Below, one piece after another: positions 47,576 to 59,014 of a DNA stretch of 64,000 bases; position 1 is the first letter of the stretch, and every line of letters starts with the position of its first letter. Made by a program: the position numbers and the translations under genes. Origin of the DNA: Odobenus rosmarus divergens (taxonomy: Eukaryota; Chordata; Mammalia; Carnivora; Odobenidae); assembly GCF_000321225.1 (NCBI RefSeq), contig NW_004450267.1, forward strand, positions 211,316-275,315, given 5' to 3'. The notes beneath the pieces are model-generated. The model was not told the origin of the DNA. It did not search any database and saw nothing but the letters and a program-made list of their open reading frames with translations.

Positions 47576-48269
47576 AATATGATATGATACTTAATAAATT
47601 AGTAAATTATCATAAAGAAAATAGACACTTAAGTTTTAGAAACCAGATTTTACCTCTGAAGCTTCTGAACTAAATCAATTGATAATATTGAGCTCCTAGC
47701 AAAACAACTTAATAAATATATGCACCAGTCACTGTGTTTGGCATTGTGGAATTTCACAGCAATGGATAAAGAACCAACTCTGGGTCCAAAGATGCACAAT
47801 GAGGCATAAGAGGCAGGGGCATTTAATCAATGGTAACAAGAGTCAGATTAAATAATGCCATAACAAAAATATTTTGTGATGTGGGAGTGAGGTCAGTGTT
47901 AGAAACAATGGCAGTAGATTCAGAGGCATTTTATTGAAAATAAAAATATATTTAAGACTAATTTTTTTTTCTAACTAGCAATCTGAGTTTCGGTTACCTT
48001 ATATGTTACCTGAATATATAAAATTTCTTCTCCCATATTTATTTACTTTTTTCAGTTGTTGTTATTGGTGGTGTTGTTTATTTTAAGTGAGATGCAGGTA
48101 AGGCAATGTATAAGAATGGACATAGCAGTATGTAAAGTAATGTGGTATTATCAGCATCATCATAATCCTTTGATGTTTTTCATTTTATTTGTTATACAAC
48201 AACATTCTCTATAGCCACTTGGTATGAACATTGTGTACAATTTTAAGTTAGGATTTATGTGGTCAAAAG
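47576..48269. other. Unassigned
   Basis: No gene or repeat was recognised. Confidence 0.4.
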
Positions 48270-48290
48270 AAGAAGGGATTATTTCTTTTT

Positions 48291-48506
48291 TTTTTAGATT
48301 TATTTATTTATTTGTAAGAGAGAGCGAGAGGACATATACAGAGGGAAGGGCAGAGGCAGAGAGAGGGAGAGAGAGAATCCTAGTGAATTCCCCCTGAGTG
48401 CGGAGCCTGATGAGATGGGGCTTGCTCAATCTCAAGACTCTGAGATCATGACCTGAGCCAAAACCAGCAGTTGGACACTTAACTGACTGAGCCACCCAGG
48501 TGCCCC
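48291..48506 (-). mobile_element. CAN-SINE (antisense) with perfect 21-bp target duplication
   Basis: Poly(T), AGATTTATTTATTTATTTGT, GA-rich block, 'ctgagatcatgacctgagcc', 'gagccacccaggtgcccc'. A perfect 21-bp duplication (starts aagaaggga, ends tcttttt) lies at 48270-48290 and 48507-48527. Confidence 0.96.
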
Positions 48507-48619
48507 AAGAAGGGATTATTTCTTTTTACCACCATCCCCAGGCATTTTATATTTAGGTCTCTTCCTAAATGAAATTTTATTTTAATTATGTCATCACTTA
48601 ATTACTTCCTTCCAATGAT

Positions 48620-48960
48620 ACTCAACTGTCTTGTGTTGTATCTCCCATGCCACATTCTCTTCTTACAATGTGACTTTGAAGCTCTTTCCTTTGAGATGTG
48701 GCACTGGTCTGTAACTATGGCAGAAGCAATGACATGTGACCCCCAAGGCCAGGTCATAAGAGGCAATACAGCTTTTTCCTGGTTCTCTTAGGATGTCACG
48801 TCCAACGAAGTTCAGTCAGCTCACAGAAAGATCCACAGGGAATTTAACTGAGCCCACAGCCCAGTCCTTGGGGGAGCTGGCCAATGAAAGAGCAAGACAA
48901 TGGTATAAAGTCCTAGTTGCTTCTGCCAAATAAAGGACTCCTGTCACCCTCTGTGTCTGC
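48620..48960 (+). mobile_element. MLT1-like LTR (MaLR, sense)
   Basis: 'cctttgagatgtggcactgg' and 'gcaatgacatgtgaccccca', then 'aggccaggtcataagaggca', match the body of MLT1-type LTRs. 'gccaaataaaggactcc' near 48930 could be its polyadenylation region. Ends uncertain; old and diverged. Confidence 0.6.
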
Positions 48961-49066
48961 CAAATCAACAAGAGCTTTATAATCTCTGATAATGAGTTTT
49001 GGTTTTTCTCCTGTATGTCAGTGATCTACAAATTATTTTGATTGTAAACATCTATTAATAAGTTTG

Positions 49067-49270
49067 GGGCACCTGGGTGGCTCAGCTGTTAAGTGTCTGC
49101 CTTGGGCTCAGGTCATGATCCCAGGGTCCTGGGATTGAGCACCGCATCAGGCTCCCTGCTCAGTGAGAAGCCTGCTTCTCCCTCTCCCACTCCCCCTGCT
49201 TGTGTTCCCTCTCTTGCTGTGTCTCTCTCTGTCAAATAAATAAATAAAATCTTTTAAAAATAAATAAATA
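49067..49270 (+). mobile_element. CAN-SINE (sense)
   Basis: Head 'gggcacctgggtggctcagc', 'cccagggtcctgggattgag', CT-rich block, a double AAATAAATAAA tail. The short flanking repeat aagtttg is on both sides. Confidence 0.94.
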
Positions 49271-50455
49271 AAAAGTTTGACATATACCTTCAATATATGT
49301 TTATATGTATTTATGACATATATAAGTAGATTATATGGTATATATATGGTAGATTTTATGTTATAAATGTACTAAAGATATAAATTTTTAAAAGTCAAAA
49401 ATACAAATTATAAAAATATTCACATTTCTTGTTGGTACCCAATAAATCTCTCATATTCATTCCCTGGAACATATGTGCCCCACTTTGGAGACTACCATTT
49501 TTGACAATGAAGTCCCTAGATGTCTTATAAAAGAATCGAAACCACTTAGATTTGTATTTTACAAAGGTCATTCTGGTGAGACTGGAGAATGGATAAATTA
49601 AGGCCAATTAAGGTAAGGAGGGAGTAATCACATAAAAGACTACAACACATGGAAAAAGTAGGATGTGGTATGGATTTTTAAAAAAAGCTGTGATCATTTT
49701 GAGAAATATTTGTGAAGTGGGATAAAGAAAATTTAAAGTCTGATAGAATGTAGGTGGTGAGGAATCCCAAGTTTTAAAAAACTCCTAGATGTAGAGCTTA
49801 AAAAAAGATGAGTGGGTAGAAAACACCATGGAACTAAGTTCAGTAATATAATATCGTTTTTTTTTTTCTTAAAGAAAGAATGTCCTTTTGAAAAGATATA
49901 ATAAATTCAATAAATTCAGTCTGGTTAGTTAGGGTTTAAGTTGCCAAAAGACATCCAGATGGAGAGAAAGAGTCTTAAATATGCAAAATATATTACTCCT
50001 GGAAACATTAATTAGCAGAGTATGTGTGTCGGTTGAAACAGTGATGGTGAATTACCAATTAGATCAACCAGAGAAGGTACATGAATTGAGAAGCATTCTG
50101 TTTAAATCACTGTTATTGATATAGTAATGATAATACTTTCATTATTACATCACTGATATTTATTTTGAAATGTTCTCTGATTGTTTTAAATTATTTTCTT
50201 ATAAGATAAACACTACTGAATCCCAAATAAAGGCTTTAAGGAAATAAGGGAATAACTGTGGGATTCCATAGTTTCTACTGAGAAATGAAGGAAAGGACCT
50301 CTGAAGAGGAAATATTTTTACCATTGAAGTAGAAAAAAAACACCTGCAGAATCAGTTCTTATTAGCAAACAAGTAATTATTTCATAACATTTTTGTTTAG
50401 ACCATGCCAGAGTCTTCCAAAGGAAGAAGGGGAAGCTCCCAATTACAGAAATATG
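49271..50455. other. Unassigned AT-rich sequence
   Basis: No gene or repeat was recognised. TATA-rich runs at about 49290-49360. Confidence 0.4.
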
Positions 50456-50768
50456 CCATTGACACTTGAACAGCATGAGTTTGAACTGCACAGGTCCACA
50501 TACACATGGATTTTTTCCAATACAGGACAGGACTGTAAATATTTCTTATGATGTTCTTAATAACACCCTTTCTCTAGCTTATTTTATTACAAGAATACAG
50601 TATATAATATGAATAACACATAAAATATGTGTTGACTGTGTTAGTAAGTTTCCTGGTCAACCGGAGACTATATAAGTAACTAAGTTTTGGGGGAGTCAAG
50701 AGTCATATATGGGTTTTCACTGGCTGGGAGTTGGTACTCTTTACCCATGCATTTTTCAATGGTTAACT
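50456..50768 (+). mobile_element. Tigger/MER2-like DNA transposon remnant (non-autonomous)
   Basis: The left end 'gacacttgaacagcatgagt' and the right end, read in reverse complement ('ccattgaaaaatgcatgggt'), are imperfect terminal inverted repeats. The interior 'ggatttttttccaatacagg' and 'agaatacagtatataatatg' follow a familiar MER2/Tigger-type element. There is no transposase frame. About 313 bp; ancient. Confidence 0.6.
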
Positions 50769-51083
50769 ATATAGTATAAAACAGAGGACTCCTAAAACTC
50801 TTTTATAAGCAGCAAACCTTCCTTGGCAGAAATATGGTATATATGGTACGCCAATTAGAATTCAATGAATTCCACTTTCTTTTGCTTTAATCCCACCTCT
50901 AATTTCCATAAGGTATATACCAATATCCACCACAGCTTGAAATTTTTAAGTCTATACAATATTCAGAATACATTACCTTTTCAGAGTCTCCTTTTTCCTT
51001 AGACAAGATTACTTCTTCCCATTAATTAGAAATTGTTACTTGGATCAAAACAAAACAAAACAAAAGGTGCAGTTTCTTAAGAT
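50769..51083. other. Unassigned
   Basis: No gene; a short (AAAAC)n run lies at about 51048-51065. Confidence 0.4.
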
Positions 51084-51091
51084 TCATGGAT

Positions 51092-51284
51092 GGGGCATCT
51101 GGATGGCTCAGTGAGTTAAGAGTCTGCCTTTGGCTCAGGTCATGATCCCAGGGTCCTGGGATCAAGCCCTGCATTGGGCTCCCTGCTCAGCGGGGAATCT
51201 GCTTCTTCCTCTCCTTCTGTCTACCGCTCTGCCTGCTTGTGCCTCTCCCTCTCTCTGTCAAATAAATAAAGTCTTTAAAAAAAA
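51092..51284 (+). mobile_element. CAN-SINE (sense)
   Basis: Head 'ggggcatctggatggctcag', 'cccagggtcctgggatcaag', CT-rich block, AAATAAATAAAGTCTTTAAA tail. The flanking tcatggat lies at 51084-51091 and 51285-51292. Confidence 0.95.
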
Positions 51285-51639
51285 TCATGGATATACATCA
51301 CAATATAATGTTTTGCTCTTCTAGAAATTTGGCAACTATCTGACATTTCAAGAACTTACCCGGACCCATTTATTATTGTTGTCATTTTAAAATCAATTAA
51401 ATAATATTGAAAACTCACAAATGGTCATAATAAACATTTAGAACATTAAAAATGAAGTGTATTTCTCTCTCTCTCTCTTTTTAAGAAATGAAGGGTATCT
51501 CAATAGGAAATGCTCCTCAATGAGCAAAGTCATACTTTTTTCAACCTAGAAAAGACAATATCATATTTTATTTTTAGATAGAAATTTATCATCTAGAAAA
51601 TACATCCACTCGCCTAGTTTCATATTTTTAGTACATCAG

Positions 51640-51790
51640 GCATAGTAGGTATTATTACTTCCATCTTACAAAAGGAGAAACTGAGGCACTGAAAGAGTAA
51701 GTGCTCAAGATTATGCAAAGAACAAAAGATATCAAGGACCAGAATTAACATTTGATACCTCGTCTTGTTTTCTTTTCACTATACTATGAA
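51640..51790 (-). mobile_element. MIR (antisense)
   Basis: 'ggtattattacttccatctt', 'aggagaaactgaggcactga', 'ttcactatactatgaaat' is antisense MIR core to end. Confidence 0.75.
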
Positions 51791-53016
51791 ATCTCCACTA
51801 AACTGAAAATGAGACCAACAAACATTTATGATTGTTTTGCCTATCCCCTAGCAATCTGGTTTGAGGCCAAACCTTAAATTTACTCTTGTTCTATTTATCA
51901 TTTTACACAAATGAGTCTTGCCAGAAATGCTAGATAAATGTTCTGTGGAAATAACTAATCAATAAAGCAATGTGAATAATAAGCAAAAGAACTGGTAGTT
52001 TGTCCACTCATTGCAGTAAGTGGAAAGTTGGAACACACATAGATACACTGCCAATGCCCAGGAATGTATGTGAAGTACTGAGATAGTGAACTGTAATGGG
52101 ACCCACTCTCTGAGAATTATGGTATGTCCAGTAGGTGCTCTTGGGAAGCCTACTGAAGGCATGTCCTGGAATATGAATGAAGGAAAGTTTCAAAGGCAGA
52201 GTACAGAATCAGGAGATGAAGACTAATTGTCTTGGCTCTTTTCCATTTGAAGAACTCCTTATAAGATGTATCTATAAACTGTATAAATCTGGTCTTCTCT
52301 CTGCAACTGTGGTGTCCCTCCCACCAAAGATTCTGCCATGCCCTTCAAAGTCTCCAAATATTTTCAGAAGTCTATCACAATTAACTTTAACATTGCTCAT
52401 ATAATTCAAATATCATAGAGGATTATATAAGAAAAGTAGACAAACTTGAACCAGGAAACTAAAATTTTCCTTGCTAAGTTTAGGTAAGATGTCTTCTATG
52501 TGATTGTACATCACTATGTCTCCGCTCAGTGTTTCACCCCACCGCTAAGGAGAAAAACCTAGAGGGAGCCAGTATAAGCATGATTATTTTGATACTTACC
52601 TTTTGAGTCTTGTCCTCAGTCAGAATTCCTACAAACAGATTCCAAGAAAGAGATTTGCATGCAGGAAGTTTATTTGGAAGGAATCTAGGAAATGACAGCA
52701 AGAGAAAATGAGGAAGCAGTACTAGACAGCAGGTTTGTGATGAAGTTTCAAAAGATCTACATGGGGCTTGGAGCTAAAATAACACTTCAGATTTGTCCCG
52801 AATTGAGGTAAAGGGGCCAGGCTTTTGTCACTCCCCATCTAGTTGTTGGTTGAATTTTCCCCAAGAAGGGGTCATAAGCCTGGGGAAGTAGACCACATCT
52901 GGAAATAGCTTTGCCATTGATGTAGTTCGTATTATTATCTGGGGAAACTTTCAAGAGAAAGGAAAGGGGAACAAATTACAGCACTCTTTGTTGCCGTTAC
53001 TCCTAAGGCTGCAACT
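51791..53016. other. Unassigned, with a possible old LTR-like repeat
   Basis: No gene was seen. About 52600-52960 ('gatttgcatgcaggaagttt') and 53305-53400 ('gatttgcatgtgaaagtttt') share a phrase and may be parts of one old repeat family. I cannot name it. Confidence 0.35.
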
Positions 53017-53033
53017 AAAATTCATGATCTCCA

Positions 53034-53244
53034 GGGGCACCTGGGTGGTTCAGTCGGTTGAGCTTCCAACTGTTGGTTTCAGCTCAGGTCATGATCTCAT
53101 GGGTGGTGGGATGAAGCCCCTTAGAATCAGCCTCCTCGCTCAGCAAGGAGTCTGCTTTAGGATTCTCTCTCTCCCTCTGCCCCTCCCCCTGTGCTCTCTC
53201 TCAGTCTCTCTCTCTCAATACATAAATCTTTAAAAAATAAAAAT
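53034..53244 (+). mobile_element. CAN-SINE (sense) with 17-bp target duplication
   Basis: Head 'ggggcacctgggtggttcag', diverged middle, CT-rich block, AATACATAAATCTTTAAAAA tail. The duplication aaaattcatgatctcca at 53017-53033 recurs at 53245-53261 with one mismatch. Confidence 0.95.
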
Positions 53245-53261
53245 AAAATTCACGATCTCCA

Positions 53262-53920
53262 TATCTCATTTAGACGTTGTTCCTAGGACTACTGATATCA
53301 GCTGTCCTAGTCTGGGTTCCCTGAACATAGGAAGTAAGACAGAGATTTGCATGTGAAAGTTTTATTGAGAAGTGCTCTTGGGTAAAACATCAGAAAGAAC
53401 TATGTATGATTAATAGAAATCCCTCATCCAGTATGGTGGTTGAAAGAAAGGATAATTCAGAAGAGGTGACACATGACCTGAAAAAGATTTTCTTAGTGAC
53501 AGTGAAAAAAACGGGAGCAAGTAAGACATCTTGAGAAGAGTGAACATCACCCTAATACATGTAGACGTGTGTTTGGGAATCTCAAACATTGGATATTGCT
53601 GGAATGTAAAGTGTGAGGCAAAAAGTAGGAAAAGATGAGGTTGAATGGTGGTACATGGGTCTGAATGATAAACTGAAAATCTTGTAGGTAATGGGTCAGG
53701 AGATGAAATGATCAAAATTGCATGTTGGATCATTCTGGCATCTTTAGAAAGAAGATATTTGAGAGGAACTGTATCAAATGCAAGGAAATTAGGAGACATA
53801 AATGCATTCTCACCTCTATACATGTAACTGTCAGTAATCAGTTTTATCAACTTCTCATCCTTCCATCATTCTCACCACCCTGAGTCCAGGACCAGATCTA
53901 ATATTTTTAACTGCAGCTAC
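53262..53920. other. Unassigned sequence
   Basis: A minus-strand frame of 146 codons (53410-53850) lies here. I recognise no domain and its composition is not convincingly coding. Confidence 0.4.
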
Positions 53921-54021
53921 TGAAAGAGACAGAGTCAGAGAGAGAGAAGGGAGGGAGACAGACAGACAAACAGAGGCAGAGGAAAGGAGAGAAGTGGAGA
54001 GAGAGGGGAGGGAAGAGAGAG
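53921..54021 (+). repeat. GA-rich low-complexity tract
   Basis: A run of AGAGAG / GGGAGG / GACAGACA units on the plus strand. Confidence 0.8.
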
Positions 54022-54345
54022 CCATGTATTAGCTGGTAAGTGACTGTATTTTTCTAATGATGTTTTTCTACCTTTACCATGGCTTTTAATAAATTTCTCA
54101 TTAGATTTAAAACTGGTTTGTATAAAAATGGAAGTTTTTTCTTACTCAAATTTTATTTAAATTTTAATAGATTTTACCTCTTTTCATTAGCTCTTTAGTA
54201 AATTTTTTCCCAAAACTCTTCAGAATTTTTAATAGCAACACTTTATTTTGCCATTTACAAAAGCACCTGTCACTTATTTATACTCTGAATTTCTTGAATT
54301 AAAGTCCTATTTGGAAGTTAACTGAAAAAAAAAAAAACTGTTACA

Positions 54346-54541
54346 GGGGTACCTGGGTGGTTCAGTCAGTTGAGCATCCAAATCTTGATTTTGGCTCAGG
54401 TCATGATCTCTGGGTGGTGAGATCAAGCCCCAAATGGAGCTCTGCACTCAACACAGAGTCTGCTTGAGATTCTCTCCCTCTCCCTCTGCCTCTCCCCATC
54501 CGCTTGCACTCTCTTTCTCCCAAAAACAAAACAAAACAAAA
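54346..54541 (+). mobile_element. CAN-SINE (sense), older copy
   Basis: Head 'gggtacctgggtggttcagt', 'ttggctcaggtcatgatctc', CT-rich block, (AAAAC)n tail. The short gttaca is on both sides (54340-54345, 54545-54550). Confidence 0.92.
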
Positions 54542-54646
54542 CCCGTTACATGTGCTAAATTTTGTGGAAGTTTAAAATTTTGTTTTATTAATAACGAAAT
54601 CAGATGCTGTTTTATCCTGTTAGTTGAAAATTCACTCTTAGATTCT

Positions 54647-54841
54647 TTCTTTTTTTAAGATTTTATTTATGTATTTGAGAGAGAGAGCATGAGTGTGGGT
54701 GGTGGGGGGAAGGCAGGGGGAGAGGGATAAGCAGACTCCCCACTGAGCAGGGAGCCCAACTCAGGGCTCAGACCCAGGCCTCTGAGATCATGAACTGAAC
54801 TGAAGGCAGACATTTAACCAAGTGAGCCACCCAGGCTCCCC
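54647..54841 (-). mobile_element. CAN-SINE (antisense) with 16-bp target duplication
   Basis: TTTTTTTAAGATTTTATTTA, GA-rich block, 'tctgagatcatgaactgaac', 'gagccacccaggctcccc'. The duplication ttcactcttagattct at 54631-54646 recurs at 54842-54857 with one mismatch. Confidence 0.95.
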
Positions 54842-54857
54842 TTCACTATTAGATTCT

Positions 54858-55440
54858 AATTGACGTTGGTTGATAACTGAACTAACAGAAATGCTCAAGA
54901 ATTGGAGTGTAAGATGTATTGCAACTCAAAATCTAGAGGCTGTTTGTGACTTATGATGGTCCAATAATAAATGGCTAAGTGTGGTAGAAGGCTCACTAAG
55001 AAACCCAAAAGAGATGTGCCTAAGAGAAATATTTAAAGAATTGGACTGATGTCGCTAGCTGTTAAAGATCTAGGTAGAAGACAATCCAAAGGAAAGCCTG
55101 TTATCCAATAAATGGAACCAGGGAAACATCATTTGAGAATTGCCTCAGGCTGACATCAATACTGGAGACAAAATGGTTGTTCCTGCCTGGAAATTACCTT
55201 TGCTAAAGAAAGCAGCTCTCAAACCAGTGACAGCCATTGGGAACATTGCCAGTACAATCAGGGCCAACACAAGCCATTTCCTAGCAGAATGACTAGGACA
55301 GGAAAAAGTTGGCCTTTTCAATACACCTTTTGCCATGAAGAGAAGGTAACAAATTTCTCCAGGAAATATGATAAGGTTAAAAGATTACGAAGTGAGCATT
55401 ATTTCACATGACCTTTAATTATAATTATAATTATACTCTT
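54858..55440. other. Unassigned
   Basis: No gene was recognised. The 63-codon minus-strand frame (55145-55336) has a hydrophobic middle but no identifiable family. Confidence 0.4.
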
Positions 55441-55482
55441 AGACCCAGTGGATGTTTTGCCCTCACAAAATTCACTGGGTCC
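55441..55482. repeat. Imperfect hairpin, about 19-bp stem
   Basis: gacccagtg (55442-55450) pairs with cactgggtc (55473-55481). Inside this, gatgttttg pairs partly with cacaaaatt, leaving a loop of about 4-5 bases near 55462. About 16 of 19 positions pair by eye. Confidence 0.75.
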
Positions 55483-55539
55483 AAAATGACCCTATATGAA
55501 GTTGATTTTGCTTCACAATAATCCTGTGATACAGAATTA

Positions 55540-55650
55540 ATTTATTTAATGTTTACATGAGGAAACAGTAGGCTGTGACTTACCTAAAAATTGTGAGACC
55601 AAAAAGTGACTCAGTCAGGGCATAAACTAGTTTTTCCAAATCCAGTTCCA
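55540..55650 (-). mobile_element. Probable MIR (antisense)
   Basis: 'tttacatgaggaaacagtag', 'gtgacttacctaaaaattgt', 'agtgactcagtcagggcata' is antisense MIR core, diverged. Confidence 0.55.
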
Positions 55651-55665
55651 GTGGTTTCTGTGATA

Positions 55666-55686
55666 TGAAGAAGAAGAAGAAGAAAG
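55666..55686 (+). repeat. (GAA)n short microsatellite
   Basis: About six GAA units. Confidence 0.8.
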
Positions 55687-55773
55687 AAATTGTGAAAATA
55701 TATTATTAGCTACCTGACCTTAGGAAAGTTACTGCACATCTCTGGATGTGAAAGAAAGAGAGAAAGAGGTCTT

Positions 55774-55971
55774 GGGGCACCTGGGTGGCTCAGTCAGCTA
55801 AGCAACAGACTCTTGATTTCTGCTCAGGTCATGATCTCAGGCTCTTGAGATCAAGCCCCACATTGAGCTCTGCATTGAGTGTGGAGCCTACTTGAGATTC
55901 TCTCTTCCTCTTCCTTTGTCCCCCCCTCCCCACACACTCTCTCCCTCTCTCTCTCTCTCAAAAAAAAAAAA
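55774..55971 (+). mobile_element. CAN-SINE (sense), older copy
   Basis: Head 'ggggcacctgggtggctcag', 'tctgctcaggtcatgatctc', CT-rich block, A12 tail. No convincing target duplication. Confidence 0.93.
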
Positions 55972-55984
55972 GAATGTGGTCTCT

Positions 55985-56180
55985 AGAGCATGACTTGCTA
56001 GAATTTTCATATCAAACTACACAATCTTGGGCAATTTCTTCACCTCCCTGTGAATCCATTTCCTACATGAAAGTGGGGATAGTAATGGTACTTACCTCAT
56101 AGAGTTACAAAGGTCAAATGAGTTCATTGAATAAAACAAATAGAAGAGCACCTGACGCATGGCAAGTGTTCTGTACGTAT
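55985..56180 (+). mobile_element. MIR (sense)
   Basis: 'cacaatcttgggcaatttct', 'gggatagtaatggtacttac', 'ctcatagagttacaaaggtc', 'gcacctgacgcatggcaagt' is the sense MIR core and tail. Confidence 0.82.
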
Positions 56181-56984
56181 TATTATCGATGAAACTGATA
56201 ATTTTATGATGCACCCATAAAAAGAATATGACTTTTATTCTTTATGTGTAGAATAAAAGTAATGGCCTATTAAAACATTATATTGAAATTCCTTCAGATT
56301 ATAGCATAGCTTACATAATGTGTCACAAGTGGTATACAGGCAATATTCTTATATGAAAGAATGATCTGAATGAGAGCAAGTGAAGCTATTTGTCAAATGT
56401 CTGTTGTAGGATAAGGGTAAATTATCAAGTTTCTCCCTAGTCTGAATAAAATAGCCTATGAGCATATGCAATTCTATTTGATCTGATTTTGTGCTCACAA
56501 AGCAAAATTCTGGTTATTGATTCTGTTCCACATGTTGATTGAAAACGAGAAGGTAACTTCTTGGGTAATAGACAAGAATTTTTCCATGTACTGGACTAGT
56601 TTTTGTTGGTGGTGGGTTTTTCCCCCTTATGGTTCATAATTACTTAGCATTTGACTTATCAGTCATTTTTCTAGAAGTTGGTTCAGTCTGCTTCAGCCCT
56701 CCAGATTCTGGTTCCCTGTGAGTGAATTTTGGACCAGCAGAGTAGAGGACCACATCTGGACCACAGTTGCCTCATTAAATGCCATCAATCTGTCTAGACC
56801 ATGCTGCAGGATCCAGTCACTTCAAAGCTCAGGACCATACCCACATCTCTTTAAATAAAATGAGACTAGTCCATTTATAGTAACCATTCTCCATTCACAT
56901 TACCTAATGATTTCCACGGCTTGTCATCTCATTGCTTGATTAAAGAATTTATGTAGAATAAGTCATAACCCAAAAGAAAGAAAA
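56181..56984. other. Unassigned
   Basis: No gene or repeat was recognised. Confidence 0.4.
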
Positions 56985-58080
56985 AAAGCCAGGATCACAC
57001 AGGTAACAAAAGGAAAAACAGTTACACTGGACTTTATCCAAATAAAAAAATCTTTTGTGCTTCAGAGGACAGTAACAATAGAGTGAAAAGACAAACCAAA
57101 GAATGAAAGAAAATATTTACAAATCATATATCTGATAAGGCTTTAATATCCAGAATATATTTTTAAAACTCTTACAACTTAACAAAAATAAAACATTCCA
57201 ATTAAAAAATGGGCAAAGGATTTGAATAGACTTTTCTCCAAAGAAAATTACAAATGGCCAATAAGCATATAAAAAGATAATCAATATCACTAATCATTAG
57301 GGAAAGGCAAATTAAAACTACAATAAGATACTACTTCACACCTATTAGGACGGCTATAATAAAAAGAAACAAACAACAACAACAACAACAACAAAAAAAA
57401 CAGAAAACAAGTGTTAGCCAGAATGTAGAGAAATTGGAATCCTCAAACATTGCTGGTAAGAATGTAAATATATACAACCACAGTGGAAAACCATATGGCA
57501 ATTTCTCAGAAAATGAAACATTGTATTTCCATATCATCCAGCAAATTTGCTTCTGGGTCTGTACCCAAAAGAATTGAAAACAAGGATTCCACAGAAATGT
57601 GTGCACTCATTCATCATAACATTATTCACAATAGCTAAAACATGGAAGCAATCCAGGTAGATAAACAAAATGTGGCATATACATAAAGTGGAATATTAGC
57701 CTTAAAAATGAAGGACATTCTGACACATGCTACAACATGGAAAAACCTTGAAGACATCATGTTAAGTGAAATAACAGGTCATAAAAAGAAAAATACTGTA
57801 TGATTCCACTCATATGTAGTACCTAGAGTAGTCAAATTCATAGAGACAGAAAGTAGAATTGGGGTTGCCAAGGGCTGAGGGAAAGAGGGAATGGGGAGTT
57901 AGTGTTTCATGGGTATAGAATTTCAGTTAGGGAAGAAGAAAAAATTCTGGAGATGGATGGTGGTGATGGTTGTACAACAGTGTGAATGTATTTAATGCCA
58001 CAGAACCATACACTTTAAAGGATTAATATATTTTATACATACATACATATGTATATATTATGACAATTAAAAATATTTAA
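56985..58080 (+). mobile_element. L1 3' part (sense), middle-aged
   Basis: The sense ORF2 C-terminal order is clear: 'gggcaaaggatttgaataga', 'caaatggccaataagcatat', 'gatactacttcacacctatt', 'ggcaatttctcagaaaatga', 'catatgtagtacctagagta', then a 3' UTR with 'ggggttgccaagggctgagg' and 'gtgtgaatgtatttaatgcc'. Many stops occur and there is an (AAC)n expansion at 57367. The 3' UTR is of an older type than the carnivore-specific one in the young copies. 5' truncated near 56985. Confidence 0.88.
57367..57402 (+). repeat. (AAC)n microsatellite inside the L1
   Basis: About seven AAC units followed by A8, grown within an A-rich part of the L1. Confidence 0.92.
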
Positions 58081-58784
58081 AAGTTTTAAAAGTCAGGATC
58101 AAAGAATGAAGGACAATTTACATGGCCTTCTCTCCCCCCACCAAAATAGTAAAAAGCAAAGAAATAAGCTAGTAGTGATTGATGCATACACTGAAGAGGC
58201 AAAAAATAAACACATCTACTAACTTAACCAGAAATCTATGACTTCTCCCCTCGTGTCTCCACCATTGGCAAGATTTCTGTTGTACTTTATACCCAACAAG
58301 GGCTCAGAATGCAATGATGATTCAGTAAGAGTTTAATAAGGAGATACTTCTGTGTACCTGGATCTCTGCTTCGTGCTGTAAAATAAGTAAAATCAACTAT
58401 CTTGTACTATGGTAATCCTTCCAGAGGGTATTCAGTTATCACCCTGGATTTGGTAAAGTTAACTTGAATTGTTAACTAAGTCTTCTTTCCTGCTGCCTTG
58501 TTTTCTTCTGATAGTAGATTCTTCAAAAAGTATGTGAAAATCTGTTATTCTGAGATAAACATCATATTTGACATAGTCACATAATGTTAAATTAGAAGTT
58601 ATTCTAGATCAATTGCCATTAATACCTTTATAATGGAAGTTCCTAAAAAAAATCAGGTGAAATTTAAAATTGATTTTGTGACCAGAGCTCTGAGTCATAG
58701 GATCTAATAAAACAAACAAAAAAAAATCTGATATTTATACTTGGGATCTAAATCTGACACACTGTCTGATTTAGTATATAAATC
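58081..58784. other. Unassigned
   Basis: No gene or repeat was recognised. Confidence 0.4.
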
Positions 58785-58801
58785 TAAATAGCAATATTTC
58801 T

Positions 58802-58997
58802 TTTTTTTTTTTAAAGATTTTATTTATTTGACAGAGAAAGACACAGTGAGAGAAGGAACACAAGCAGGGGGAGTGGGAGAGGGAGAAGCAGGCTTCCCGC
58901 CGAGCAGGGAGCCCGATGCGGGGCTCGATCCCAGGACCCTGGGATCATGACCCGAGCTGAAGGCAGACGCTTAACGTCTGAGCCACCCAGGCGCCCC
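58802..58997 (-). mobile_element. Young CAN-SINE (antisense) with 17-bp target duplication
   Basis: Poly(T), AAAGATTTTATTTATTTGAC, GA-rich block, 'gggctcgatcccaggaccct', 'gagccacccaggcgcccc'. The perfect duplication taaatagcaatatttct lies at 58785-58801 and 58998-59014. Confidence 0.97.
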
Positions 58998-59014
58998 TAA
59001 ATAGCAATATTTCT

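Noticed and set aside
53410..53850. 146-codon minus-strand frame
   Set aside because: No recognisable domain, no splice or promoter context, and an AT-biased composition like the surrounding DNA.
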